A DNA stretch of 64,000 nucleotides from Diospyros lotus. Taxonomy: Eukaryota > Streptophyta > Magnoliopsida > Ericales > Ebenaceae. Every line of letters begins with the position of its first letter. Position 1 is the stretch's first letter. The translations under genes were made by a program, and so were the position numbers. Below, piece by piece: positions 10,888 through 23,889 of the stretch. The notes beneath the pieces are model-generated. The model searched no databases. It had not been told where the DNA came from and saw only the letters and a list, made by a program, of their open reading frames with translations. The stretch is from contig NC_068343.1 in NCBI RefSeq assembly GCF_014633365.1, forward strand, positions 28,427,307-28,491,306, written 5' to 3'.

Positions 10888-11915
10888 TTGCTCAACTTAT
10901 AGTGATTGGCTAATGGAATGCTTACCGGTTTGACATTGTTCATATTGAACTTCTTGATCACCCGTTCAATGTACTTCTTCTGAGATAGCCATAACCTCTT
11001 GTTCCTCCTATCCCTTCTGAGATAGCCATAACCTCTTGTTCCTCCTATCCCGAACTATATGCATTCCCATAATCTGTTGAGTCGATCCTAAGTTCTTCAT
11101 GTCAAAGGACTTGGAGAGTTCCTACTTCAACTGTTTGATTTTTGTTGCATTTTTTCCCATAATCAATATATCGTCTACATATAGTAAAAGAGAACCGAAG
11201 TTTCTATCAAGAAACCTTTGAATATACACACAATGATCTACAACAGTCTGCTTGTAACCTTGACTTACCATGCAAGAGTCAAACTTCTTGTACCATTGCC
11301 TTGGTGCTTGCTTTAGACCGTACAAGCTCTTCTTTAGCTTGCAAACGAGGTTCTTACCTGAAACCTAAAAACCTTCTGGCTACTGGATGTAGATTTCTTC
11401 ATTCAAATCTCCATGAAATTTTTTTTATCTTGACATCCATCTGTTCAAGCTCTAGGTTCAACTTGGTTACCAAACCAGTAATGACTCTTATCGAATTCAT
11501 TTTTACTACTGGTGAAAAAATCTCATCAAAGTCAATTCCCTTTTTCTGTTGGAATCCTTTGACTACCAATTGAGCTTTGTGTTTTATCACATTTCCATTG
11601 CCATCTTTATTTAACTTGAACACCCATTTGTTTTTCAAGGCCCTTTTCCCCTGTGAAAGATTGACTATCTCATAAGTATGATTTTTCTTCAGAGAGTCCA
11701 TCTCATCCTGCATTGCTAACAACCATTTTTCTTTATCCTTATGAGATACAGCTTCTTGAAAATTCTCTGGTTCCCCATCTTCAATAAGTAGAATGTACGT
11801 ACTCGGATTCTGGATATCTCGTCGATGAAATCCAAGCTCGTTCAGATCTATGAACTTCTAGGTTAGGAGGTTCTCCAGCATCTGATTCTTGTGATGAACC
11901 TACAGCTTCTGGTGA
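10888..11915 (-). pseudogene. Copia B reverse transcriptase relic (piece 3 of 4)
   Basis: On the minus strand, 11399-11722 holds the RT N-terminus (KWVFKLNKDGNG, then KGFQQKKGIDFDEIFSPV and LEQMDVK) and then loses frame. 11122-11325 holds GLKQAPRQWYKKFD and an intact YVDDILIMG catalytic box. The C-terminal RT part (KKFNMNNVKPVSIPLANHYKLSK) is interrupted at 10888 by Copia A and resumes at 1532. Closest familiar family is TNT1-94 (Tork lineage). RT would copy element RNA into DNA, but frameshifts disable it. Confidence 0.85.
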
Positions 11916-11920
11916 AGGGG

Positions 11921-14532
11921 CATAACACCCAGTAATCCTAGTGTTATGAGAATGAGAAAGGAAGTAAGAAAACTTCCAAAAATGCCCGTGAGAAGGTGAT
12001 AGATTCTTGAGAATATTATGCCATATGAGAGGAGCATTTTGGTAATTTAGATAGTGAAGTCCAATAAAAGGGTATTTTGGTGAATTGAAAATAATTTCTA
12101 TGTGGAAATTAGGTGTGTAAGTGAATTAAATCCCAATTTTGTATTTACGTGGAGATATATGGGATTAATAAATTCACAAAGGGTATTTTGGGAATTTTGA
12201 AATTTATTCCATAGAGGAATTTAATTATAGAAAATAGGAAAAATGGAGAATATGAAATTATTGGAGGAAATAATTATGTTTTCCCTAAATTGGTGAATAA
12301 ATGTGGTAATGCCACATGGATGGATGAGATGAGAACTTGAGAGTCAAGGTTGGTGTCTTGGAGTGACACATGGTTTAATGTGGTCCAAGTTAAAAGAGGG
12401 AATTAAATAAATACAAAAAGAAATGATATTGGTCATCTTGCATTAATGAGAGACATGATTATATGGATTAAGGAAAATCCAAAAGAAAATGGGAAATTAG
12501 TCACCATTAATGCTTGATAAAAATGGTGATATAAATAAATAGAAAATGAAGGATTTATGTCTTTCAAAGTAGTCTCTCATGTGATGGGGTGAAAATAGTC
12601 CCATTAATTTAAATGGGAAAGAAATGAAAAATTAGAGGGATGAGATTGATTCTTGGAATTGGAAATGATTTAAGGGCCACCATTTAGTCTTGAAAGTTGG
12701 CAAGGATTGCCAATATATTAATGATTTAATTTAAAGACTAATTTTGGATGGCTAAGATTAATTCTTGGAAAGGCACATGGATTGTGTTTCCTTTTAAGGA
12801 TAGAGATTAAGTCTTGTAAAGGCAAAATAATCCAATGGTTGAAATTTAAAGAGAGGAAATGACATGGATTGTGTTTCCTTGTGTGGTTGGGATTTTCTCT
12901 CAAAAAGAAAATGGAAATCAAGGGCTAAGATGAAGTCTTGAAATTGAGATTTCAAGACAAGAGTAGTATAAAAAGGAATAGAGTGCTTTAGTCTCAAAAT
13001 TTTGCCATTTGAAGAGTCTTGAAGGAAGAAAGAAGAGAGATAGGAAGAAGTCTCTCATGAAAGAAAGAAATGAGGAAGCAAGGAAATAATGGAGATGAAA
13101 GGAAGAATGCAAAGGTAAGGTTTCTACCTTATAGTATTAAAGAAAAATCCTTTTATCTTTCTTGTTTGGTGGCTTAGCTTCTTTATTTTTTTAAGGGGTT
13201 TCTTGAGAAAGAGAAAAGGTTGAAGGTAATGAAGCTAGGAGATTCTTAAAGCTTCAAAGAAAAGAATGAGGTAAGGGATAACCTTATGGGATGGTGGCTT
13301 TGCAAGTTGTAAGTATGTATTTAAACTTTGAGTGTGTGCATTGGCATGCTGTTTGTGCTCAAGGACCTATGGCGATGAGGATGTGTGGGGTAGGGTAGTT
13401 TAAAGCCTCAAACCAAGATGGTTGTGAGGATGTGGAAGCCCTAACCATGTTGCATATATGCATTTGGCATCACATATTATGTTTTTGTTCATACTTATGT
13501 TCATTGCACCCTTATTGAACTTTGTGGCTCATGAGGTTTTATCCTCCCCTTGTAGATTTTTCTTATGTCAAAAGAGAAAAGGAAGAGTTGTAAGCTTGTG
13601 GTTGGAAGCTCATGGTGTTTAATTATTTTGTTGTAAATTTATGGCTTAAAGAAGCCTAGGCATGTGGTTATTTAAATTGTGGCTTTATGGCTTAGGGAAG
13701 CCTATTTATTGTATGTGCTTCATGTAATGTAATTTGATGGTTGGTAATGGCTGTGAAGGCCTAGAACCATGGATGTAAATTATTAGAATAAATCATGAGG
13801 TTGGAGAATATGATTTTTGTTGTGAAAGAGGCTTTGGGATGTGAAAGTGGATATTTTAAAGGCATTTATTGGGGGTGTAATTTCTGGAAAATATGGGTTT
13901 AAAAGCCCAAAGGAGTGAATAAAAAAAAAAAAAAAGAGAAAAGAAAAAAAAAAGTGGCAGCGGGCAAGCAACAAGGCATAGGTAGTAGCCGCACGCGGGC
14001 AGGCGAGCGGGGGCGCGCGCGGCCCGCGGCCAACGTGCAGCTGGGCTCCGCGTGGCGGAAATTTTTTAAAAATTTCAAAAATTTGGGGATTTTTGGGGCA
14101 ATTCTTAATTGATTTTGGGCATCGGAGGAATTTTCAAAATAAAGGGATTTTTCGGGCATTTTGGAGAATAATGCCGAAATTTTGAAAAATTGAAAATGAT
14201 GAGTTTTTCCTCCAAAATTGGTACAATCAATGTATTTATTGAGTTTGTGAATTTCAAGGAGCCCGGTGAACTTCTTGGAAAGAAGAAAAATTAAAACAAG
14301 TAAGAAAATGGCGATTGGGCATCCTAAAGTGATTTTTTTATAGCCAATGTGGTGTGGTTAAAGTCCAATTCCGCTAGTGAATCCTGGGGATGAGAGAAGA
14401 GAAGGACGAGCCTAGTTCCCACCTAGGACGTTTCTCTTGAAACATGGTCTACCCTTCACCAAAGGCCGAGCAGGTGGACGATTCGGGTAATTGTTCACGA
14501 GTGGCACCCGTAAGTGGGAATGGGGCGTCACA
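11921..14532 (+). mobile_element. Solo LTR M, chromovirus-like
   Basis: It runs from CATAACACCC (mutated TGTAACACCC) to GGGGCGTCACA, 2612 bp, flanked by perfect AGGGG (11916-11920 and 14533-14537). There is no internal region, so it is a solo LTR left by LTR-LTR recombination. It is the same family as J (46649-51456), sharing the start AACACCCAGT and the end CACCCGTAAGTGGGAATGG. It is antisense to host Copia B, whose frame reads on across it. Positions 13975-14060 are a GC/CpG-rich block behind an A-rich run (13920-13953). No genes. Confidence 0.9.
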
Positions 14533-14537
14533 AGGGG

Positions 14538-15655
14538 ATTGAGGTTCCCCTTGCTCAATACCCTCTGCTTCTTCCTCTTCTTCTGCTTCTGACATTTCCT
14601 CAGGCACCAAGTCATCATCTGTAGCAAATTGTGTTTGTGTTGGTTTTGAAATATCTTATTGGGTACTAGAATCTAGAATCTGAGACATTGTGGGCTTTTC
14701 AATGTCTTTTATCGTTTGGCTTTCATGGAACACAATGTCCATACTTCTAATCACCTTCTTCTCATTTGGGTCCCATAACCTATATCTGAATTCCTTATCT
14801 CTATAGCCTATGAAGATACATGGGGTTGTCTTTGCATCGAGCTTTGTCTAAGCTCCTTGGATACATGTGTAAAAGCTAAACAACCAAATACTCTCAGGTG
14901 AGAATATGAGGGATTCTTACCAGACCACATTTTCTTTGGAACTTCAAAATTCAATGGTGTTGATGGTGATATATTGATTAGGTAGCAAGTGGTTCTGACT
15001 GCTTCTCCCTAGAATGGCTTTGACATCTTAGCCATATTGAGCATACTTCTGGCTCTTTCCATAATAGTCTGATTCATTCTCTTGGATACACCATTATGTT
15101 GTGAGGTGCATGGGACCGTCTTCTCATGTCGGATGCCATGTATTCCATAGTAGGCATCGAACTGCTTGGAAGTGTATTCGCCTCTATTATCTGACTGAAG
15201 GCACTTCAACTTCTTTCCTGTTTCACGCTCTACCATGGTATGAAATAGTTTAAAGTAATCAAATACATTGCCCTTTGTCTTTATGAAGTATACCCACATC
15301 TTTCGAGAAGCATCATCAATGAATGACAGAAAATACTTTTCGCCTAATGATTCAACCTCCAAGGGATCGCAAACATCAGAGTGTACTAGACTGAGCAACT
15401 CTGATCTTCTTGTTAAGGAGTAACTGAAAGAGACTCTATGTTATTTTCCAAATAAGCAGTGATTGAAAGGATCTGTAATAGTATTTTTGGCAACAATAAT
15501 GAGCTTATTCTTTTCTAGGGTAAACATACCCTTCTCACTCATGTAACCAAGTCTCTAGTGCCACAAATTCTGAGAAATCTCATTTTTCACTATGTTGAGA
15601 TTGTCTGCACATATCTTCACATGAGTCTTGTACAATATGCCACAAATATGTCATC
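14538..15655 (-). pseudogene. Copia B integrase relic (piece 2 of 4)
   Basis: The minus-strand frame 15009-15398 is a readable integrase core: first Asp in LVHSDVCDP (residue 8), FIDDASRKMWVYF, second Asp in LQSDNRGEY (residue 70), then HNGVSKRMNQTIMERARSML. The residue exactly 36 after the second Asp is Lys106, where the catalytic Glu belongs. Upstream (15400-15655) are remains of the GAG-pre-integrase region. Downstream (14538-15000) is the poorly conserved linker to RT. It is TNT1-94-like. Confidence 0.85.
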
Positions 15656-15660
15656 AGGCA

Positions 15661-17731
15661 TGTAATACCCTGTATTTTTGTTAGATTGCCATGTATTTTA
15701 AGTGAGTTTAAAATACCGAAAGGTGGCTTGATAGTAAAATAAATTGCCGAATCAATGGAAGGGAGTACCCTAGGACATAAATACTTGAGAAAATAAGACA
15801 TTTCAAAGGGTTATGAAGGTCTTGAGGGAGAAGTTCAGTTTCTGAGCCAGGGGCAAAATCGTAATTTTTGAGGTTAGGGTAAAAGTGTAATTTACCAAAA
15901 AACTATGGGTATTAGCATAATTAGTCCTTTCTTCGGGGACTAAAATGCAATTAAAAATTGGCCTAGGGACCAAGTTGAAAAGGGTCTAAGTATAATTACC
16001 TGAAAAGTTTAGGCCAAAGTGTAATTTTTGAAACCTTTTTCCTAGGGGCATCTGGGAGATTAAGAATAAAGTCTCATGATAATTTTAGAGATAATATGAA
16101 AGCTCATGATGACTTATTTGATAAGATTTTATTGGATGCGATTTTATTTGGATAAGATTTGATGCGATTTGATTGGATGTGATTTGATTTGGATAAGATT
16201 TGATAAGATCTTATTTGAATAAGATTTGATTCGGATAATAATGATTGCAGAAAATCTTAAAAAATTTGGAATGATTAGAGAATATCTTAGAAGATTTGGA
16301 ATGATTAGAGAATATTTTAGAAGATTTGAAATAATTGTGACTTACTTGGTGGCCAAGTTTCCAAGCCTATAAATAGGGTACTCATGGCTAAGGGTTTTCT
16401 CATTCTAAGTTGTGATAAATTTGTGCTAGGCAAGAGTGCTTTGAGCTTAGTGGATAGAAGGCTTTTGTTCCGAGGGCGTGTGAGGAGGTGGTTTGGTCGG
16501 AAGACTTGAGGATTTACACAAATTTTGAGAAATCCTGAAATTAAGTCAAGGTGAGACTCCTATACTCAAAACCCTATTTTTGTTCTCTTATGTGAGACTG
16601 TTATTGCATAAAACGTGTTTTATGAAATTCTTGTACGTAAACTTTTTTTGTTCTCTTACGAAAAATCATGTTGCATATATGAAATGTATTTCTAAAAATA
16701 TATGTTGTTGGCTTTTCAACTGTTGCATTTATAAAATCCATATGGCCATACTGTTGTATCTATCTGTTGATGGGCGAATGCAAAAGTCGGATATCCCCTG
16801 AGAGGTGCTATGCGTGCGCCATCGAGAAAGCTCTTGTGGGGAAGGCAGTGAGTCTAAGGGGCAATGGATATGGTGCTTGCACGAGTTCTATGAGGTTGGG
16901 CTAAGGTGGCATGGTTAAGGACCTCCCGAGAGGCGCTATGCGTACGCTATTGAGAAAGCTCTGGTTGGAGGTTAGCCATGTTCGCAAGGCACTTTGGAGT
17001 AGTCATCATTATTTTCCTCATATGTTTTATATATGAGCATATAAACTGTTTTGGAGTTTCTCACTAGAAGATTCATCTTCTAATTGGGTTATGCCCCTGG
17101 AATATTCAGACATTCCAAGTTCGACGAGCGGCTCTAAAGGAAAGGAGATAGCTGAAGATTAGGTTTATCTATTGTATGTAACATGTTTTTAGCATGCCCT
17201 TGATTATGTACAAAACCTATGCAAACCTTATGTATGTTTTAGTTATGTTTGAGACGTTCGGTTGTTGTTTCAAGAGATGGTATCCATGTATTTTGTATTT
17301 GAAGATATTTTGTGGTACGGATTTTTATGATATGGATTTAAGTGTGGTGTAGTGGAAGTGCACATCTAGGAAAGTTCTAGTTAAGGAAAGACTGGATATT
17401 TAGGTGCGTCCATTTGTGACCCACCTCTCTTTCCTGGAAACTTACCTGGTGTATTATTCACATACATACATTATTTTAGTAAATGGTTACTATTCATAGT
17501 AAATAGTAGAAGTGAATTCGGTTATGTACCATATCAGGTTTGATCTAGCTTTCGCATTTGAAATGATATCACCTGTCTTAGTTGTATGATTATCGGGTTT
17601 GATAGGCTGAGAAGGTGAACTTAGGGTTTTTAGGAATTGTATATTGTATATTGATGGTTGCGGTGTGAAAATGAAAAAGAATTCTTGAAATTCTAAGATA
17701 TAACACGTCCGGGAAAATTAGGGGTGTTACA
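15661..17731 (+). mobile_element. Solo LTR L, chromovirus-like
   Basis: TGTAATACCCTG to GGGGTGTTACA, 2071 bp, flanked by AGGCA (15656-15660) and GGGCA (17732-17736), one mismatch. It resembles the LTRs of element C in its R/U5 part (AGGTGAGACTCCTATACT near 16549, the AGAGGCGCTATGCGT block near 16932, AGATTCATCTTCTAATTGG near 17069). No internal region. It interrupts the GAG-pre-integrase region of Copia B in the antisense direction. A short frame at 16580-16801 is an LTR shadow. Confidence 0.9.
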
Positions 17732-17736
17732 GGGCA

Positions 17737-18297
17737 ATTGCCATGGCACCTTTTATCAACTTCTATGTGCTATTGCTAAACTCATTACCATATCCCTATT
17801 TGTCAAGAGCTACTCCTGAAAGTATATTTATTCGAAGATCTGATGCATGCCTGACATCTTTTAAGGTGATTGTGCTACCAATGCTTGTTCGTATCTGAAC
17901 ATCACAAATTCTAGCAATCTCAGAGGAACTGGAATTTCCCATCTTTATTGCTCTAAAATCACCAGTTTTGTATGTTGTGAAGAAATTTTTGTGGGGAGTC
18001 ACGTGGTAAGATGCTGCAGTATCTACCACCCATTCTGTGTCTTCTCTTGAGACGTAAAGGCATGTCTCATCATGGATGGAACAGTAAGCTACATTTTCAT
18101 GAATAGTGACTAGTGTTTCTCCATCTTTGTTCTTCGACTGGGAACTGCCTTGACCTTGCTCTCGTAACAATTTTTGGCAGTTCTTCTTTAAATGGCCCTC
18201 TATACCACAGTGGTAGCACTTGTACATTGGCTTTCTTCCATTTGTGGATATGCCCATACTCTTGCTCCTTCCTCTCCCCTTGGAGCCACTGCTTTCA
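17737..18297 (-). pseudogene. Copia B gag zinc knuckle and protease relic (piece 1 of 4)
   Basis: The minus-strand frame 17796-18257 begins in late gag with a CX2CX4HX4C knuckle (CYHCGIEGHLKKNC). It continues into protease with WVVDTAASYHVTP, where the family has DSGAS, so the active site is altered. It stops after the ILSG region. Upstream, basic/glycine residues (GSKGRGRSKS) are readable until 18297, where sequence changes abruptly to a chromovirus LTR. The rest of gag and the 5' LTR are missing. Confidence 0.85.
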
Positions 18298-19900
18298 CCT
18301 GGAACGTTTGAATATTCCAGGGATATAGTTCAAATTAGATGTTGAATCATCTAAGCAAAGGTTCAAAACATTTTTGTGAATGTATGCAAGATCATGAAAC
18401 AAACTAACATATCCTGACATGTTCCAACCCAAAAGAATCCCATGTAATGCTTAACTCATATCACGGAAAAAGAGCAATCTCTCTATAGGTGACATAATCA
18501 CATCGACGTATTGGCATAACACAATCCTAGCTTAAGAGGGACAACATCAACGCATCTCTCCAACATCTTGGGAACAATCGTTACCACTCTCGTCACAAGA
18601 GGGTCAACATCAATGCAAGAACCCAGCTCACCACAATCACGTCAGAGATTATGTTTCCACTCAAAAACATCCCGAAAATACTATTTCTAACACACATGCC
18701 AATGCCATAACCACAACATGTAATGATGCATTACATAAAATGACATTTCAATACACATATTTCAATGCAAATGTAAATAAACATGTTGGATGAACCATCC
18801 ACATGAAATCAACCTATCACAGGTAAACCGTTTGTATAAAACAAATCAAATATAGCGTCGAACCACCCACAATAAACCAAATTTAAAGTAAAAACTTTCA
18901 CAATAAAACCAAACTTTGGTTAGGAACTCTCACCTTGAAGGTTTATCTTTGGAAGCTATTGTTTATAGCAAGCGGGCCTAGGTTTATGTAGAAAACACGA
19001 GTTTTAGTAAACCAAACTTTCAATATTTTTACATAGGGGTGAAGGGCATTAAATGAAGAGTAAACCTAGAAAATTTTAGGGTAAGGGGGCCTCACACGTG
19101 CCCTGGGAAGGTGGCCCACGTGCCTTCACGCTCAGCCCCTTCCCGGTGTGTGTGATACATGTGCCACCCTTATATTTCGTGACAGCTTGCACAATTTTCG
19201 TATTTCGGCCATAACTCTCTTGTTTTAGCTCCAATTCGACCCCCGTTCGAACCTACAGAATATTATAGGAATATTGCACGAAACCGAACTTATCTTATAG
19301 TTTTTTTGACTATTTTACATGAACTTCGATGAAGACCCAAAAACTCCGGCAAGTTTCATTCTCTTTCGTTTCTCGTTCGATCCCTTAATCCTCAAACTCA
19401 CTTGGAATGGTTTGTGAACAACCCCATGGCCCTATTTATAGATTTTTTGGGCCAATCACGCATCGCCACCTGTTCTAGACTTGATTTAAACAAGGTTTGA
19501 ACTCCAAAATGATCGAAAACTAGAATGGAATGTTATTTGAAATCCAAAATGATTCAAAGCTATATTGAAATGAGTTTTGAAATCCAAAGTGATTTAAAGT
19601 TATATTGGAATAAATTTTGAAATTCAAGTGATTTATTACGCTAATACTCCAGTCGTCTTCCAAATGCTATTTTGGCCTTTATTTCAAGTCCTCAAGCTTT
19701 GATATTTTTACCACTTGAACCCCTAAATCCCATGCTTCTCAATTGGCCCAATAAATTTGGAAAAATATCATATTCAACCTCTTTTCAACTAGAATTAAAA
19801 TTATACTTGGGCCCGAATACATGTTTTGATCATAAACCCTTTTTATTTCCTCCTGAAACCATTTAAGGGTTGTTCCTTATGCAAGATATGAACCCTTTTT
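18298..19900 (-). mobile_element. Truncated chromovirus LTR G, minus orientation
   Basis: Read on the minus strand this matches the order of blocks in the C LTR: GAGGACTTGAAAT, then CTATAAATAGGGCC (TATA, near 19432-19445), a CGAATTGGAGCTAAAAC-like block, AAACCTAGGCCCG, CAAGGTGAGAGT, and the AATATTCAAACGTTCCAGG end (18298-18315). About 1 kb of LTR end expected after that point is missing. The sequence joins Copia B gag directly, so the LTR is truncated. No genes. Confidence 0.7.
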
Positions 19901-21540
19901 GTCTACGCTATAAATTTTGTAGTTGAAAGTTAATATTTTTCTACATAATTTTTAAATCATAGACAATTTAAATGTGTCAATTTTTTTGCCACCAAATATA
20001 ATTTTTCAATTCAAAATTTTTATCTACAATCCTAAATTGCGTAGCTAAAAAAGAAGACTTTGCTATAAAATTATTAAAATGTAGTTAAATGATAAATATA
20101 TATTTTTTAAATATAAATAATGAAAATTAAAATATTTTTTTTTACCCGAAATTGTTTCAAATTTTCAAGTTACCCTCCAAATTTTCAGTTAAGCCGAATT
20201 ACTCCAAATTTTAGAGCCAAATTCCTCCAATTTCATTGTAGCCAGAAATTAAACCCTCTTGCACGAGAATTTCACTGTATAGCCAAAACTCCAAAAATTA
20301 AACCCTCTTCCCCTTCCTCTCATGCAACCTGTGTGCCTCTGCAATAAACACTTACAGAAATCCAAGGCTTTAATTCGAACAAAGAACAATCCTTCATCCT
20401 CGCCAAATCCAAAGCCTCCAAATCCAACACCTTCATCCCCGCCAAATCTGAAACGCAGTCGTAGGGAATCTATTTCTTCCCCAAGATAAACCCACGATGC
20501 GAAAATCTGGTAGTTCGAACACCTCTAGTACGTCAATTTGGTCAATGAAGACCCAACCCTTCATCCCTGCCAAATCTAAACCTCATTGCAGGGAATTTGT
20601 TTCTTCCCCAAGACAAACCCACGATGCTACAATTAATACTTCGAACACCAAATTTGGTACGTATGTTAATCTGGTTTCCCCTAAATTCGTCTTGCCCTTA
20701 TTGCATGCTTGGATTCATTAGTTATATTTTAGTTGTACAAGCACACCGGTAGCTTCCTCGGTAGTTCAAACACCTCATGATCTGACTCCGCGATTGTCAA
20801 TCTGGTTTGTGCTTTTCCTCCTTGTTATCATCTGTGTGTGCAGAGTTGATTTTTTTGCTTTTTCCCTTATTGCTTTGATTCATTGTTTATATTTTAGTTG
20901 TATAAGCACACCATATGTTTGATAAAATGACTATGTTTCATCTCTGTGTGTACCATCTGTTTTATAAAATGCCTATGTTTAATTAGTTGTACAAGCACAC
21001 CATTTGTTTCTTCTTTGCGTGTACCATTTGTTCGTCAAAAGTCCTTAGAGAGGACTTGTGAGACAGTGAGTGATACAATAGGTATTGGAGTTTTCAAATG
21101 GGACATTCAACAAAAATTATGCATGTATTGATTCTGCGTGAAAGTATTATTGTTATATTTGGTGTTTCTGACTTCTTTTTTCCCCATTTTTTTGGTTAAT
21201 TTGATTAACTTTGGTTTTCAAAATATGTGTTTTACAACATATGCAGTGATCCCAACACTTAAAATTACTGTTCAAGCACATTTACTTGTATTTATTACAC
21301 AAATCGAAGTGGGAAAATGACATAGAATTGAACCAAATACATAATAAGAATCCGAGAGAAGAAAACTTTTGTAAAGACAAACATATAACCTTTAGGAATC
21401 TTATTGGAAAGCAGCATGAATATTTCAACTAATACTTTCATAAAGCAATGAAAAATCAAATGAGTACCAGGGATCAATAAGAATTTCCTTTGACACTTAC
21501 ACATTTCAGATCTTGTTTCAACCGAAACCCAAGCCCCTTG
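19901..21540. other. Unclassified repeat-like segment
   Basis: I do not recognise this. The left part (19901-20110) is AT-rich with GTAGCTA/CTACG motifs that recall subterminal repeats of DNA transposons. The middle (20390-20700) holds a diverged 128-bp tandem duplication (copies starting near 20431 and 20559, both containing CTTCCCCAAGA and AAACCCACGATGC). The right part repeats AGTTGTACAAGCACACC three times (near 20733, 20897, 20985). Short frames are present, none with a familiar domain. It lies between two minus-oriented LTR relics. Confidence 0.4.
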
Positions 21541-23889
21541 CAATCGAAAATCTCATAAGCATCGGATACATTAAGTTAATCTCAACTAACTAGGTACCAT
21601 CTAGAGTCTGACACATTCACATTCAACACACATGAACATACCTATATAAATCAATGATTATAACCTACAAATCTCGGACAACAAAGCTAGTCGCCACTTC
21701 ATCCATCCAACATCACCACGGCTTGCATCTGGACATGCGACATCTACAACAGAAGGTAAAATCTTCATGAGTCACAATGGCTTAGTAAGGGTGGAATGAC
21801 AATAAGTATGAGCAAAAACAATAAAATGCGATGCCAATGCATGCAAGATAACAAGGGCTTCCATAACCTCACAATTGCCTTGGTTAGAGGACTTATTCTA
21901 CCCTTCTCGACACAACCTCATGGCCATAGGTCTTTAATCATGACACATGCTCATGCACACAAACCATGTTTAAGGTCATACTTACAACTTGCTAGCCACC
22001 ATCCCGTGGGGCTATCCCTTACCTGACTTGAAGCCTCTTTTGCCTAGAGCAAGAATGTGGGCCTGAAATTTGAGCTCTTATAAGACCACCGCCTATTCGG
22101 TAGAACCTAGATTCAAGCTCACAAAAACCCAACCATTCAGAACTTAAACTTGGGCCTATGGTTTGCATACATCACAAAATCAACCATCGATAATTTCAAA
22201 AAACCCAAATCCAAGGGCTTAACCAACCAATACTTCACCCATTTTGTTATTCCACATAAAGCAAATAACTTGAAAATAATTAACTCATTTACCTTAACCT
22301 ATCTGGAGGAGGAATCGATGAAACGCCTACACCGGCATTGCCTCTTTGGCTGCTCCCTGGCACCTAGACAACATTTCCAAACCTTTGGCACTCTCCTCAT
22401 GCCCCAAAATAATTTCTAGAATTTTCCCAATTTTTGGGAATTTTTCAGCATTTTTCTCCATTTTTCTAGATTTTTCTTTTTATTTTTCTCCTTATTTCTT
22501 TTTCCTTTTCTTTTTCTTTTCTTCCTTCTTCCTCTTGCTTCTTCTTCTTCGCGCACACGGTTGCCCTTGCACACATGGCCGCCATAAGCCCCAACCATGG
22601 CAGGCTAGTGGTCGACCTGGGCCCTCGCCGACAGTAGGCCTTGGCTACCGTGCAACTGTCGACAACATACCTTGGCTGCCACCCAACCGCTGCCATTGGC
22701 GGCATTCCCTCCCGTGGACACCCGAAGCCGGCCTCTAGCGCCCACTGTCGTTGCTGCCTCTACCATGCTGCACCTGGAAGCACCTTTATTGCTGGCCGCT
22801 CATGCACGCACCGCATCTGCCACTTGCTGGCGCCCAGCCACGGCCATCTGACACCTCCAGCCAGCCTAGCCATCAACGGTTGCTGCTTCCGCCGCTACCA
22901 GCCTCCTTCTCCAACACAGCCATGGCTGCTTCTATCGCGGCTACAGTTCGGTAGCCTTTCATCGCCAATGTTGCTCGCCATTTCTCTCTCTCACTCGATC
23001 TTACTTTCTTGGCCAAGCTTTCCTTCTCTCTCTCTCTCTTCCTCGACATTTCTAATTCTCCAACCACAATCCCAATGCACCACTGTTGGAGACTTGGTCT
23101 CCAAGCCTCATGCACCACATGTATATATATATATACTTATATATTAATTATTAAATCCCCCCAATTCTAATTAAACTCACTTGAGGAATCACTACATTAC
23201 TAATTTAGCTCCCTCAAGACTCCTTTAATTCACGTAGGAATTTAATAATCGCATTTGGACCTTTCAAGGCCTTTAATTAATTATCTCATGCCCCACAAAA
23301 TCTTGATTTCTCCAAAATTAATACTTAGCCATTATTCGGTAAAATCGATCTCAACACTAAGCCTTTAGAGGACTTCATCTCAGCCTGAAAACGTTTCAGG
23401 GTCGACTCACTCATCCAATCGGGCCATCCTTTGGGTCCCACTGACTCGCCGGTCATCCTTTATGACCATTCAATCTTTTTAGCTGGATTTTAGTTGTATC
23501 GAAAATAATCTGCATTTTGGTCTTATTTAGCATCATAAATCCCGACTCGGGGCGCTTGTCAATACTGTGCCCTTCCTCCTAGACATCCAAGTTTTAGGGC
23601 ACTTCTTGTCGTCGATTCGACAATTCAACTGTACCATAGTTGTACTGAAACTATCTAAATTTTGATCTTTTTTAGCGTCACGAGTTTTATCTCGAGGCAC
23701 TAACCAACCTCATGCCCTCATTCCTTGACATTCCACTCCTAGGGCATTCCCTGCCATCGATTTGGTAATTTGGCAAGATTATTAATTTATTTCTTTAGAC
23801 CCACATTCGAGCTCCTCGAGCCACTAAAGATTGCTCAAAATCTCTGAGCATCTAATCTTTTCCATCACCACATAATACGGGGTATTACA
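21541..23889 (-). mobile_element. Chromovirus-like LTR F, minus orientation
   Basis: On the minus strand it starts TGTAATACCCCGTATT at 23889 and has the usual order of a long chromovirus LTR: 5' non-coding part, TATATATA run (23120-23137), GC-rich transcribed part (22550-22960), GGTAAGGGATAGCC block, and ACCCTTACTAAGCC near 21790. The 3' limit near 21541 is approximate. Adjacent to its 5' end, ATGGA continues into an A-type LTR. Frames such as 22641-23147 (+) are GC-rich shadows. Confidence 0.6.

Noticed and set aside
14412..14627. 71-codon minus-strand frame
   Set aside because: It spans the M/Copia B boundary at 14532. Only the part above 14537 belongs to the Copia B linker.
22641..23147. 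168-codon plus-strand frame
   Set aside because: Lies antisense in the transcribed GC-rich part of a minus-oriented LTR. Ser/Pro/His-biased composition, competing frames on the other strand, no domain.
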